DNA of 16,493 nucleotides from positions 1-16,493 of the forward strand of contig CADCQR010000036.1 of the NCBI GenBank assembly GCA_902803685.1, read 5' to 3'. The notes below the pieces were generated by a model. It searched no databases, was not told the DNA's origin, and saw only the letters and a program-made list of their open reading frames with translations. The stretch's first letter is position 1; each line of letters opens with the position of its first letter. This document shows, one piece after another, positions 1-6,791 of this stretch. This DNA comes from an uncultured Erysipelotrichaceae bacterium. Its GTDB lineage: Bacteria; Bacillota_I; Bacilli_A; RF39; UBA660. The position numbers were made by a program, and so were the translations under genes.

Positions 1-109
1 ACAACCAAATAAAAAAATCTATAAAGAAGAACAAGAAATCAATAGTATATATTGGTTGTTTTAGCATACCTTCAATGTAGATTTAGATAATTGTATTTAA
101 ATTAGAAAT

Positions 110-150
110 AAAGTGGCTTGAAACAATCAATATGTTTGAGCCACTTTTTT
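110..150 (+). terminator. Intrinsic terminator or attenuator ahead of lysyl-tRNA synthetase
   Basis: The arms AAAGTGGCT (110-118) and AGCCACTTT (139-147) pair over 9 bp, with a further short AAAC/GTTT helix inside. The hairpin runs straight into a T tract (145-150). It ends about 20 nt before the synthetase start. It may be the terminator of a gene left of the window, or an attenuator in the synthetase leader. No T-box consensus (TGGNACCRCG) is visible here, so I see no evidence of T-box control. Confidence 0.7.
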
Positions 151-170
151 AATGAAAGGAATGATTGAAA

Positions 171-1724
171 ATGAATTGGGCAAAAGAAGTTGCTATGAGA
201 ATAATTGAAGAAAGACCAAACGAAGAAGTATATACTGTTGCAAGCGGAGTTAGTCCTAGCGGTTTTGTACACATAGGGAATTTTAGAGAAATTGCTACAC
301 CATATTTAGTAGTGAAAGAATTAAAAAGACTTGGTAAAAAAGTAAGATATATTTTATCTTTTGATGAATTTGATAGATTTAGAAAAGTTCCAGGTAATAT
401 AGATACAAGCTATGAAAAATACATTGGGATGCCTTATGTCGATATACCAAGTCCATTTACAGAAAATGAATCATATGCTTCGTATATGGAAAATAGGTTT
501 TTGAATGAATTAAAAGCTATGGATGTAGAAGTTGAATGTATTTATCAAGCAAAAGAGTATAGAGCAGGAAGGTATAATGAGTATATAAAAATCGCAATGG
601 ACAATAGAGATGCGATTTTTAGTATTATTGATGACTTTAGGACTCAAGATTCAACAGATGAAGAAAGACAAAATTATTATCCTATAAGTATATATTGTCC
701 TAATTGCAAAAAAGATTCTACTAAAATATCTAAATATAATTCAGAAACCGGAGAAGTTTGCTATTCGTGTTCATGCGGACACAATGACACTTTAAATATT
801 AGTAATGCTAAAAATATCAAGCTCCAATGGAAAGTTGATTGGCCAATGAGATGGATGGTAGAGCATGTAACATTTGAAACAGGCGGAATAGATCATTCTA
901 CTTCTAACGGCAGTAAAGCAGTATCTGAAAGGGTGGCTCGCGAGATTTATAATTATGAACCTCCGATATATATACCATATAACTTTATTGGCATTAAAGG
1001 TGGCGGGGCTAAAATGTCATCATCCACCGGCAATGTTTTAACTATAACTGATTTGTTAAAAGTATATGATAAAAACATTATTTGGTGGTTTTATGCCAGA
1101 TTTGATAATATGCATGCTTTTGATATAGCTCTAGACAATGATGTTATTAGATATTATAGCGAATTTGATAGATGGGTAAAATTATATTTTAACGGGAATA
1201 TTGATGATAAAAATAAGGGTATATTAGATTTAACTAACGTAAAAGAAGAATATTTAAAACATCCTAACTTTAGTTATTTGGCAACATTTCTTCCTATCGT
1301 AAATTTTGATATTGATATGTTAAAAGATTTATTAAAAAAAGAAAATATAGACGTTAATACTGATGAATTTGCTCAAAGGTTAGTACTTGCTAAAAATTGG
1401 GTAAAAGAATATGGCTCTGATTATCAAGTAAATTTATTGGAAGAAAGAAATGAAGGTTTGTATAAAACATTAACTAATATAGAAAAAGAATGGCTAAATA
1501 AAACAATAGAAATTTTAGATAGAAAGTTTGAAACTACAGATGAACTGCAAACTGCACTGTATGATGTAGTAAAAGATGGTGTTCTAGCTGGTAGCGAATT
1601 AAAACAAACACAGAAAAGGTATTTTCAAATTCTATATAATATGTTATTAGGGAAAGAACAAGGGCCAAAATTAGGATTGTTTTTGATGGCTGTTGCTAAG
1701 GAAAAAATAGTAAAATTATTATAG
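171..1724 (+). CDS. lysK: Class I lysyl-tRNA synthetase
   Basis: This enzyme charges tRNA(Lys) with lysine in the cytoplasm. The sequence shows a class I synthetase fold rather than the usual bacterial class II LysS: a HIGH-type motif HIGN at residues 34-37 and KMSSS at 281-285 within GGGAKMSSSTGN. Between them is a Cys-rich patch near residues 178-205 with CPNC and CSCG, which could bind zinc. At 517 residues it has the usual length of the LysRS-I family of archaea, spirochaetes and some other bacteria. I chose ATG at 171 because LysRS-I proteins usually begin M-x-W and AAAGGA lies 10 nt upstream; an in-frame TTG at 165 would add two residues. The gene seems to stand alone after a terminator hairpin. 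The symbol lysK follows common usage for LysRS-I; lysS is used by some annotators. Confidence 0.95.
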   Translation: MNWAKEVAMRIIEERPNEEVYTVASGVSPSGFVHIGNFREIATPYLVVKELKRLGKKVRYILSFDEFDRFRKVPGNIDTSYEKYIGMPYVDIPSPFTENESYASYMENRFLNELKAMDVEVECIYQAKEYRAGRYNEYIKIAMDNRDAIFSIIDDFRTQDSTDEERQNYYPISIYCPNCKKDSTKISKYNSETGEVCYSCSCGHNDTLNISNAKNIKLQWKVDWPMRWMVEHVTFETGGIDHSTSNGSKAVSERVAREIYNYEPPIYIPYNFIGIKGGGAKMSSSTGNVLTITDLLKVYDKNIIWWFYARFDNMHAFDIALDNDVIRYYSEFDRWVKLYFNGNIDDKNKGILDLTNVKEEYLKHPNFSYLATFLPIVNFDIDMLKDLLKKENIDVNTDEFAQRLVLAKNWVKEYGSDYQVNLLEERNEGLYKTLTNIEKEWLNKTIEILDRKFETTDELQTALYDVVKDGVLAGSELKQTQKRYFQILYNMLLGKEQGPKLGLFLMAVAKEKIVKLL

Positions 1725-2219
1725 GATTATAAATTACTCAGAAGTTTTACCAAATGCCACAACTACAAATTCGAGGATACATTATGCCAAGTTTTTAAGT
1801 GCTATTGATTACTTTAAAAGTGCTTTCAAGCAATTAATTAACGGGCTAAGCGCTCTCGCAATATTTTTAAAAACACAATACAAAAATCTATATGACAGTG
1901 CTTGCAAATATAAATCTTATATCTATCTGCCAATGCTAGAAAAACACAACTAATTCAGAAATATTTATAAAAAAGATAATCTTATATTATGATAAAATAA
2001 TAATAGGCAGTGATAAAAATTGATTTTATTTTATATTGATCATGTTTATTAAATGATTAATAAGCATCAGCGTATAATGGAAATGCTAAAAGATATGATA
2101 AAAAATACGCATATCAAAATAATATAAATAGCTATTAAAGCTATTTGCAAATAGCAAAATACGCTTTGGATATTTTAAAAAGATTATCAGCAAACGGTAT
2201 TAGAAAGGATTTAGTATGA
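1714..2219 (+). pseudogene. Gene-free stretch with possible decayed coding sequence
   Basis: About 490 bases separate lysyl-tRNA synthetase from the next gene. One frame is open from 1714 to the TAA at 1951-1953 (79 codons), which is long for DNA this AT-rich. It has no ATG, GTG or TTG near its beginning and no ribosome binding site. Its translation looks protein-like and helical, with segments such as SAIDYFKSAFKQLINGLSAL. A second piece, from about 2064 in another frame, contains one TAA (2136-2138) and then reads YLQIAKYALDILKRLSANG to a TGA at 2217-2219. That TGA overlaps the next gene's ATG, as expected for a former upstream operon partner. I recognise no family. This is an inference from reading frames; it could be ordinary spacer DNA. 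Confidence 0.3.
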
Positions 2220-3079
2220 AGTGTAAAAATTGTAAAAATGAAATTAATAATAATATGAAATTTTGTCCTGTATGTGGGAAATCAATTAACCAAAATAAAA
2301 ATATTAGTGCAGTATCAATATTATCTATCATTATGTTTGTATTATCAGTTATTGCTTCCTCGGTTATGATAATAAGTTATATTGCTGATGCTCCAGATAG
2401 CTCAGAAGGAATAGTACACGGATATACATTGGGACTAGTTATAATAGGTATATTGGGCATCGGTATAGCAGGCTACTACATGATTGTAATGATAATAAGT
2501 TTAATTTTAGAACATAAAACCAAAAGCAAGCGTGCTAAGAATATATGTATTTCAATAGCACTTTCTGCGCCCTTTATTTTTGCTGCGTTTGTATTTTTAG
2601 TTGTCTTTATTTCAGATAGGCAAAGAGCTTTTACAATAAAGAATTTAAAAGTAGAATTTTCAAAAGATATGAAGCTAACGGGGACATCAATGGACTTTGA
2701 TGGGAAATATAAAGAACTAACTTTCTATACTAGAGAAGAGGAACATGCTACTTGCTCAATAGCCGTATTATATGGCGATTATGATAATACGATAAGTGCA
2801 ATTAAAAATATGCAAAAAATATCAAGTGATGATTTTATAGATAAAGATCTAACTCTCTATGATTTTCTGGATAGTTCTTCATATACAAACAAAATGCAAA
2901 TAGCAGGAAAAACATGGGATTATTTAAATTATCAGAAAAATGCACAAAAGTACTATAAAATATATGGAACATCATATAAAGAAAATTACTATGTAATCAA
3001 AGTATCAGATAATCATTCTAATCATTCTATGTGTCAAAGAAAAGAATTGGAATTTATTAATAAAATAAGGTTTAAATAA
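2216..3079 (+). CDS. Zinc-ribbon membrane protein, unknown function
   Basis: I do not recognise a specific family. The first 20 residues form a small zinc ribbon with two CxxC pairs (C3/C6 in CKNC and C17/C20 in CPVC), as in many N-terminal zinc-ribbon membrane proteins of Bacillota. Three hydrophobic segments follow at about residues 32-56, 70-98 and 110-132. The remaining ~150 residues are hydrophilic, rich in Lys, Asp and Tyr, and probably form a soluble domain on one face of the membrane. The ATG has a good site (AGAAAGGA) about 6-8 nt upstream. The gene is followed by its own terminator and appears monocistronic, although the upstream spacer may hold a decayed partner whose stop overlaps this start. 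No catalytic motif is visible. A sensor or envelope role is only a guess. Confidence 0.8.
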   Translation: MKCKNCKNEINNNMKFCPVCGKSINQNKNISAVSILSIIMFVLSVIASSVMIISYIADAPDSSEGIVHGYTLGLVIIGILGIGIAGYYMIVMIISLILEHKTKSKRAKNICISIALSAPFIFAAFVFLVVFISDRQRAFTIKNLKVEFSKDMKLTGTSMDFDGKYKELTFYTREEEHATCSIAVLYGDYDNTISAIKNMQKISSDDFIDKDLTLYDFLDSSSYTNKMQIAGKTWDYLNYQKNAQKYYKIYGTSYKENYYVIKVSDNHSNHSMCQRKELEFINKIRFK

Positions 3080-3092
3080 ATATTTAGGAAGT

Positions 3093-3115
3093 AAAACTAG
3101 CTAGTGCTAGTTTTT
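3093..3115 (+). terminator. Intrinsic terminator after the zinc-ribbon membrane protein gene
   Basis: AAAACTAGC (3093-3101) and GCTAGTTTT (3106-3114) pair over 9 bp around a TAGT loop and end in a T run. The hairpin sits 14 nt after the stop codon. Confidence 0.75.
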
Positions 3116-3270
3116 GTGTGCCATAAAAATGTCATTTAAGTTAAGTTGTTTGCTATATCAAGAAATTTAGATTACTTAATTTGACAAATTATTTACACTA
3201 AAATGCCGATATATCTCCATTTATATAAAATTATACTATAATATAGATACAGAAAGAAGGGAGAAATAAA

Positions 3271-3954
3271 ATGGAAGAACAGAAAAAACGTGGTAAAGGA
3301 TTAGTAGTAATTACAGTTATTTTATTATTAGCGTGCTTAGGGATGGGGGCATTTATATTTGTTAATAAGGATAAATTGATGGCTAAAGAGATCATTACAA
3401 CCACAGTATCAGGAGAGCCAAAAAATGTAAATGGAAGTGCGGATAACTGTGATCCTATTAATTATGATTTAGATACTAATAATTATGGCTTATCCGCTAG
3501 TGGTGTTGGTATTCTTGTTAATGTAGACAAAACTAGAAAAAAAGCAACAATTTCATATAATGGAGCAACAATTTCTCAAACATTTAATTTGGGGTGGGTT
3601 ACCGTCGCAGACACACATACATACGAAACAATAGACACAAAGACATTTGATAAAAAGATTACTCAAGTTATAATTGATGGTGCTGGTCAATCTGCAACTA
3701 GTTCAGCAATTATATATTTAATGGAGGACGGTACCGTTGAATATGTACCAATTTTAACAGATATTAACGCTAATTGGGGACAACCAGATAATTCAAAAAA
3801 ATTTAATTCTTACGGAAAACTTAGTAATGTTTCTGATGTAATTGGATTATTACCTGCTGAAGCTAGTGGTTACCATACTGTTTTAGCAAGAAAAGTTGAT
3901 GGAACTGTAATTGATTTAACAGATACACTTAAGGCAACTGGAAACTTTAAGTAG
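3271..3954 (+). CDS. Membrane-anchored hypothetical protein
   Basis: This 227-residue protein has a short Lys/Arg-rich cytoplasmic start, one hydrophobic segment at about residues 11-31 and an extracytoplasmic remainder. No lipobox or clear signal-peptidase site is visible, so a single-pass type II anchor is likely. The outer part alternates short beta-like stretches with Gly/Asn/Asp turns (for example GVGILVNVDKTRKKATISY), suggesting a compact beta-rich domain. I do not recognise the family. Start support is strong: AGAAGGGAGA lies just ahead of the ATG. A TATAAT at 3237-3242 could be a -10 box, but no matching -35 is seen at the usual distance. The stop is followed within about 5 nt by the stump of a dehydrogenase gene, so this gene's 3' flank is a rearrangement junction. 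Confidence 0.8.
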   Translation: MEEQKKRGKGLVVITVILLLACLGMGAFIFVNKDKLMAKEIITTTVSGEPKNVNGSADNCDPINYDLDTNNYGLSASGVGILVNVDKTRKKATISYNGATISQTFNLGWVTVADTHTYETIDTKTFDKKITQVIIDGAGQSATSSAIIYLMEDGTVEYVPILTDINANWGQPDNSKKFNSYGKLSNVSDVIGLLPAEASGYHTVLARKVDGTVIDLTDTLKATGNFK

Positions 3955-3958
3955 TAAT

Positions 3959-4213
3959 AACTTTACCAAAGCAACAGCCTTGGAGTATACAGATAAGAAA
4001 ATAAGAGCTAATTGCATATGCCCAGCATTTACTCCAACGCCACTATCACTAAAGGGATGGAAGCAAGAAGAGATAGATCAGAAACTAAGGGGAACTCCGT
4101 TAGGAAGATTTGCGACCCCCGAAGACACCGCCAAGCTTTGTATGTTCTTGCTTTCTGATGATTCCAGCTTTATAACTGGAGAAAGTATATGGCTTAATGG
4201 CGGCAAAATTTAA
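3959..4213 (+). pseudogene. C-terminal fragment of a short-chain dehydrogenase/reductase (SDR)
   Basis: The translation starts abruptly at NFTKATALEYTDKKIRANCI and runs to WLNGGKI. This matches the last third of classical SDR oxidoreductases: the helix after the catalytic YxxxK, then the IRANCICPAFTPTP strand-turn, the LGRFATPEDTAKLCMFLLSD helix region and the final ITGESIWLNGG. The N-terminal two thirds are absent, including the TGxxxGIG nucleotide-binding loop and the catalytic Ser-Tyr-Lys. Homology begins about 5 nt after the stop of the preceding gene. An apparent TTG start at 3980 lies inside the homology and has no ribosome binding site, so this is a broken gene and not a small protein. 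The segment is visibly richer in G and C than its surroundings, which fits DNA from another source or an older, conserved gene. No enzyme activity is expected. Confidence 0.85.
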
Positions 4214-4254
4214 TTATTCACATAATTTTATAATATTTACTTGGAGGTGATATA

Positions 4255-4854
4255 GTGAGCGCAATAGTAGATAAAATGAAACAAGAAATAATAGAGAGAA
4301 GTAACAAGTTTGAAGAAGCCACTAAAGGAACTAAGGATGAATACAATATATACAAAGAACATATTCAATATGTTTATAAATATGTTTTATTACTCTCTAA
4401 AAACAAAAAAGTAGATTCTGAAGTACTAGAGTTAAGCGCATTATTACATGATGTTGGCATGACCGATATAGAACTTGATAGGTCAAAACATAATGAGTAT
4501 GGGGCAATAATTGCTGAGCAACTTTTAAAAAATAATGGATATTCAGAGGATAAAGTGCAATTTGTCAAAATGTGTATTTTAAATCATAGTAGTAAAAGAG
4601 CAAAATACCGAACCACAGAAGAAGAACAAATATTAGTAGATGCTGATGGCTTATCTCACTTTGATTCACTTCCTAGTTTATATTCCTTGGCACATAATGT
4701 TATGAATTTAAATGATAATGATGCAATGAAATTTATTAAGGAAAAATTAACAAAAGATTATAACGAAATGAGTGAAAATGTTAAATGCTTAATTGAGGAT
4801 AAATATAGAAAAGTTATGACTACAGAAATTATCGATGATATCATAGAAACATAA
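4255..4854 (+). CDS. HD-domain putative metal-dependent phosphohydrolase
   Basis: This 199-residue soluble protein has the HD superfamily pattern: H36, the paired H65-D66 in SALLHDVGM, H79, H111 in ILNHSS, and acidic D129/D131 in LVDADGL. These are the positions where HD proteins bind one or two metal ions to hydrolyse phosphate esters, often of nucleotides. No partner domain (GAF, PAS, TGS or RelA synthetase) is present, so this is a stand-alone HD protein of the small YedJ/uncharacterised type. The substrate is not predictable. The start is GTG at 4255, supported by GGAGGTGA at 4243-4250. It follows the SDR stump by about 40 nt and might share a transcript with it. No convincing terminator follows; about 395 bases of very AT-rich spacer come next. 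Confidence 0.85.
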   Translation: MSAIVDKMKQEIIERSNKFEEATKGTKDEYNIYKEHIQYVYKYVLLLSKNKKVDSEVLELSALLHDVGMTDIELDRSKHNEYGAIIAEQLLKNNGYSEDKVQFVKMCILNHSSKRAKYRTTEEEQILVDADGLSHFDSLPSLYSLAHNVMNLNDNDAMKFIKEKLTKDYNEMSENVKCLIEDKYRKVMTTEIIDDIIET

Positions 4855-5249
4855 CATAATTTTTTATAAAGTAAAAAAACAATGCTGTTAATTGATTGTG
4901 AAAAATAAAAAATGAAATTGAAAATAATTTGTTTACTTATTATATGCATTTTAATGGTGTCTAACATTTAAATTTATTCATATATATAGAATTCACTAAG
5001 AGTAACTGCTAAATATAGAATTATAAGAATATTTTTATATGATAATAAATGTGCGTGATAATGTGATGTGTAAAAATTATGATACAAGAATAAAGTTTTG
5101 AATAAATTAAGTTGCTGTCACAATCTCTTACTGCCATATAACAAAGGTATATTAAATAAATTCTTAAGAAGATGAAAATAATGATATATATGAGAAAAAT
5201 AGACAACAAAGCTAAAAAGTGAAATGCAAAATAGAGGTTGGTGAAATAA
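4855..5249 (+). other. Gene-free AT-rich spacer
   Basis: These 395 bases are broken by stops in all forward frames. The reverse open frames (around 4758-4967 and 5021-5209) are low-complexity Ile/Tyr/Phe-rich translations with no ribosome binding sites. I see no RNA gene, strong terminator or repeat here. Confidence 0.6.
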
Positions 5250-5798
5250 ATGAAGAAAATTGTTGGGGTTGGAAATACTTTATATATTTATAGTATTTTG
5301 ATTAGTTTGATAATAATGTTTGGGGGCTCCTATAGTAAGGTGTTAGAGGGATTATTTCAGAACTATATACTAAAATTTTATCCAAAAGTGATTTTAATAT
5401 ACAGTTTTATTTTATTAGTATTAAATGTATTTTACTGCGTTAGTTCATGGAAAACAAAAGAATCTAATGTAGATATATATTTTGTCAACAAAATGATTCA
5501 AATTCCTGCATATATATTAATATTTCTATTCGGATTATTATTTTTCATATCTTTCTTGGGAATGCCTATGGCAATTATATTATTTTTTGTGGATTTATAC
5601 AGTATTATATTGACAGGTATTTTTAGCTTGCCAACATTTAACTATATGAAAAACCAGCACATAATAAGCAAAAATTTACAAATAATCTATTCAATACTTT
5701 CTTTTGGTTTTTGTATAGATGTCATTATAGCAATAATTGCCTACCACCAGAAAAATTTATTTTATAAAAATAAGCTGCTATGCAATAAGAAGAACTGA
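5250..5798 (+). CDS. Small multi-pass membrane protein, unknown function
   Basis: This 182-residue, very hydrophobic protein has about four to five membrane segments, roughly at residues 8-26, 44-63, 85-106, 108-130 and 143-166. It ends in a short Lys/Asn-rich tail (YKNKLLCNKKN) that is probably cytoplasmic. I do not recognise a family and see no charged catalytic or transport motif within the membrane segments. The start is supported by AGAGGTTGGTGAA ahead of the ATG. It is flanked by long spacers. Downstream there is no obvious terminator before the strong phenylalanyl operon promoter at 5906. Nothing indicates a link to the neighbouring HD protein. Confidence 0.7.
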   Translation: MKKIVGVGNTLYIYSILISLIIMFGGSYSKVLEGLFQNYILKFYPKVILIYSFILLVLNVFYCVSSWKTKESNVDIYFVNKMIQIPAYILIFLFGLLFFISFLGMPMAIILFFVDLYSIILTGIFSLPTFNYMKNQHIISKNLQIIYSILSFGFCIDVIIAIIAYHQKNLFYKNKLLCNKKN

Positions 5799-5905
5799 CA
5801 ACAAATTTGGCGTATAAAACGATAATAAAATATTGCAAAAATGAAAAAATGAGGAGTTCCTGTCTAAATAAAAAATAGCTGAAATAAAAAAATTATGCAA
5901 AAACA

Positions 5906-5934
5906 TTGACAAAATCTGATAAAAAGAATATATT
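5906..5934 (+). promoter_or_regulatory. Consensus promoter of the phenylalanyl-tRNA synthetase operon
   Basis: A perfect -35 box TTGACA (5906-5911) and a -10 box TATATT (5929-5934) are separated by exactly 17 nt, the spacing for the housekeeping sigma factor. Transcription should start near 5941, just ahead of the T-box stem I. Confidence 0.85.
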
Positions 5935-5940
5935 AAAGTA

Positions 5941-6158
5941 AATTTTTGTTAACGAAGAAGTTATCTAAGTAGTTAATTTGAGACTCTGTACAGGAATTTA
6001 TAGTCGTCGACTGAGAACTATAAAAGAAAGGCAAATTAATGAATTTCAATAATGGAGTTAAAACGTGTAAGAGCGTTAATCTAATGAGGTAGTAGTAATA
6101 CTATAAAAAAAGGTGGTACCACGAGCAATTCGTCCTTTTCGGATGATTGCTTTTTTTT
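5941..6158 (+). promoter_or_regulatory. T-box riboswitch, Phe specifier, with intrinsic terminator
   Basis: This leader senses uncharged tRNA(Phe) and controls read-through into the operon. Stem I can be drawn from the sequence: the base pairs TTAAC (5949-5953) with GTTAA (6057-6061), and an upper helix pairs TTAATTTG (5973-5980) with CAAATTAA (6032-6039). An apical TTATAGT/ACTATAA helix completes it. The internal specifier loop around 6040-6056 holds TTC (6045-6047), a Phe codon followed by the usual A. The T-box proper TGGTACCACG is at 6114-6123. It overlaps the antiterminator and is followed by a terminator hairpin, GCAATTCGTCC (6125-6135) with GGATGATTGC (6141-6150), and T8. A small stem III-like hairpin, TAGTA/TACTA, lies near 6091-6104. 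Known T-box mechanism: uncharged tRNA pairs with specifier and T-box and prevents termination. Confidence 0.95.
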
Positions 6159-6183
6159 TACCAAATAATTAATAGGAAAGGAT

Positions 6184-6228
6184 GTGATTAATTTGGAAGA
6201 GGGCTTTAGTGATTTTAGATTAATCACT
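6184..6228 (+). promoter_or_regulatory. Overlapping alternative hairpins after the T-box terminator
   Basis: GTGATTAAT (6184-6192) is perfectly complementary to ATTAATCAC (6219-6227). AGTGATT (6208-6214) is perfectly complementary to AATCACT (6222-6228). The two helices share their 3' arm and so exclude each other. They lie between the T-box terminator and the AGGAGG site (6251-6256) of the next gene, and they span the possible start of a short leader ORF. A second layer of control is an inference; chance pairing in AT-rich DNA is possible. Confidence 0.35.
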
Positions 6229-6267
6229 TTAAAAAATATAGATAATAAAAAGGAGGTTATTAAATGA
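6193..6267 (+). CDS. Candidate short leader ORF before the 175-residue gene
   Basis: A TTG at 6193 opens a 24-codon frame (begins MEEGFSDFRLITLKN, ends KKEVIK) whose TGA overlaps the ATG of the next gene as ATGA. A GTG at 6184 would add three residues. AGGAAAGGA near 6174-6182 could serve as ribosome binding site for the TTG, at a rather long spacing of about 11 nt; it is too close for the GTG. The peptide resembles nothing known to me and has no Phe-rich run, although it holds two Phe codons. The stop/start overlap is the main support. It might be a translated leader or merely an open frame. Confidence 0.3.
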   Translation: MEEGFSDFRLITLKNIDNKKEVIK

Positions 6268-6791
6268 TTAACTCATTATATGATAGTTTGGATACTTTTT
6301 CCACAGCTATCAGAAGCGCCAAAGAAAATATTACTTGCTTCTGGAACGCGAGGATGGAAACAAAGCGAGACGCTAGACAAGAAAATAAAATAGAGAAGCC
6401 TATTGATAAAAAAACTATAGACCCACAAAAATCCTTAGATTTAGAAAATATTGCTGTTCTTAAAGTTAGTAATTCGGAAACAGATGAATATATGATTAGC
6501 ATGTTGGGATTAAGTCAAAATAATTGTGAAGAAAGAGTTTTGTTAAGAAGCTCTACCACAGAAATGTCTGTTTTAGAAAGGTGCGTACAAAAAAACTTAA
6601 ATTTGGCACGCAAAAACATTTCAGTGTATATGCCAGAAAACGAGATGAAAATGTATAATGATGCTCTGGCTTTAGGTCAATATGAATATTGCCTAGATGT
6701 ATTAGAGTCATTACAAAACTACTTAAATACTCTATACGCCAGGAAGAGAAAGGTAAGACCAAAATTAAAAGGGAAAGGAAAATTAAAATGA
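6264..6791 (+). CDS. Unknown 175-residue protein in the Phe T-box/pheST operon
   Basis: I do not recognise this protein. It is predicted soluble, with no signal peptide or membrane segment. The first 60 residues are charged and helical, with a Lys/Arg/Glu-rich stretch (METKRDARQENKIEKPIDKK). A central part follows around LKVSNSETDEYMISMLGLS. The C-terminal half is helical (AALGQYEYCLDVLESLQNYL-like region near 140-160) and ends in a strongly basic tail, ARKRKVRPKLKGKGKLK, suited to binding RNA or ribosomes. Start support is excellent (AGGAGG at 6251-6256, 7 nt before the ATG). Its TGA overlaps the pheS ATG as ATGA, so the two are probably translationally coupled. It is downstream of the T-box and so should be induced by phenylalanine or tRNA(Phe) shortage. 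A PheRS accessory factor, tRNA-binding protein or unrelated passenger are all possible. Confidence 0.75.
   Translation: MINSLYDSLDTFSTAIRSAKENITCFWNARMETKRDARQENKIEKPIDKKTIDPQKSLDLENIAVLKVSNSETDEYMISMLGLSQNNCEERVLLRSSTTEMSVLERCVQKNLNLARKNISVYMPENEMKMYNDALALGQYEYCLDVLESLQNYLNTLYARKRKVRPKLKGKGKLK

Noticed and set aside
1..63. Inverted repeat ACAACCAA/TTGGTTGT followed by T residues at the left edge
   Set aside because: The loop is about 43 nt and the left arm touches the window edge, so a terminator or leader structure cannot be judged.
110..170. T-box leader for lysyl-tRNA synthetase
   Set aside because: A terminator hairpin is present, but there is no TGGNACCRCG element and no specifier-loop structure in the available leader.
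3181..3186. Perfect TTGACA as -35 box for the anchored protein gene
   Set aside because: No -10 box lies 16-18 nt downstream; the TATAAT at 3237 is much too far away.
4758..5209. Reverse-strand ORFs in and after the HD-domain gene
   Set aside because: Translations are low-complexity and hydrophobic, ribosome binding sites are lacking, and one overlaps the end of a well-supported gene.
6689..6787. 33-residue N-terminal extension of PheS from an ATG at 6689
   Set aside because: It lies wholly inside the upstream 175-codon gene in another frame. The ATG at 6788 gives the family-typical length and an ATGA junction.
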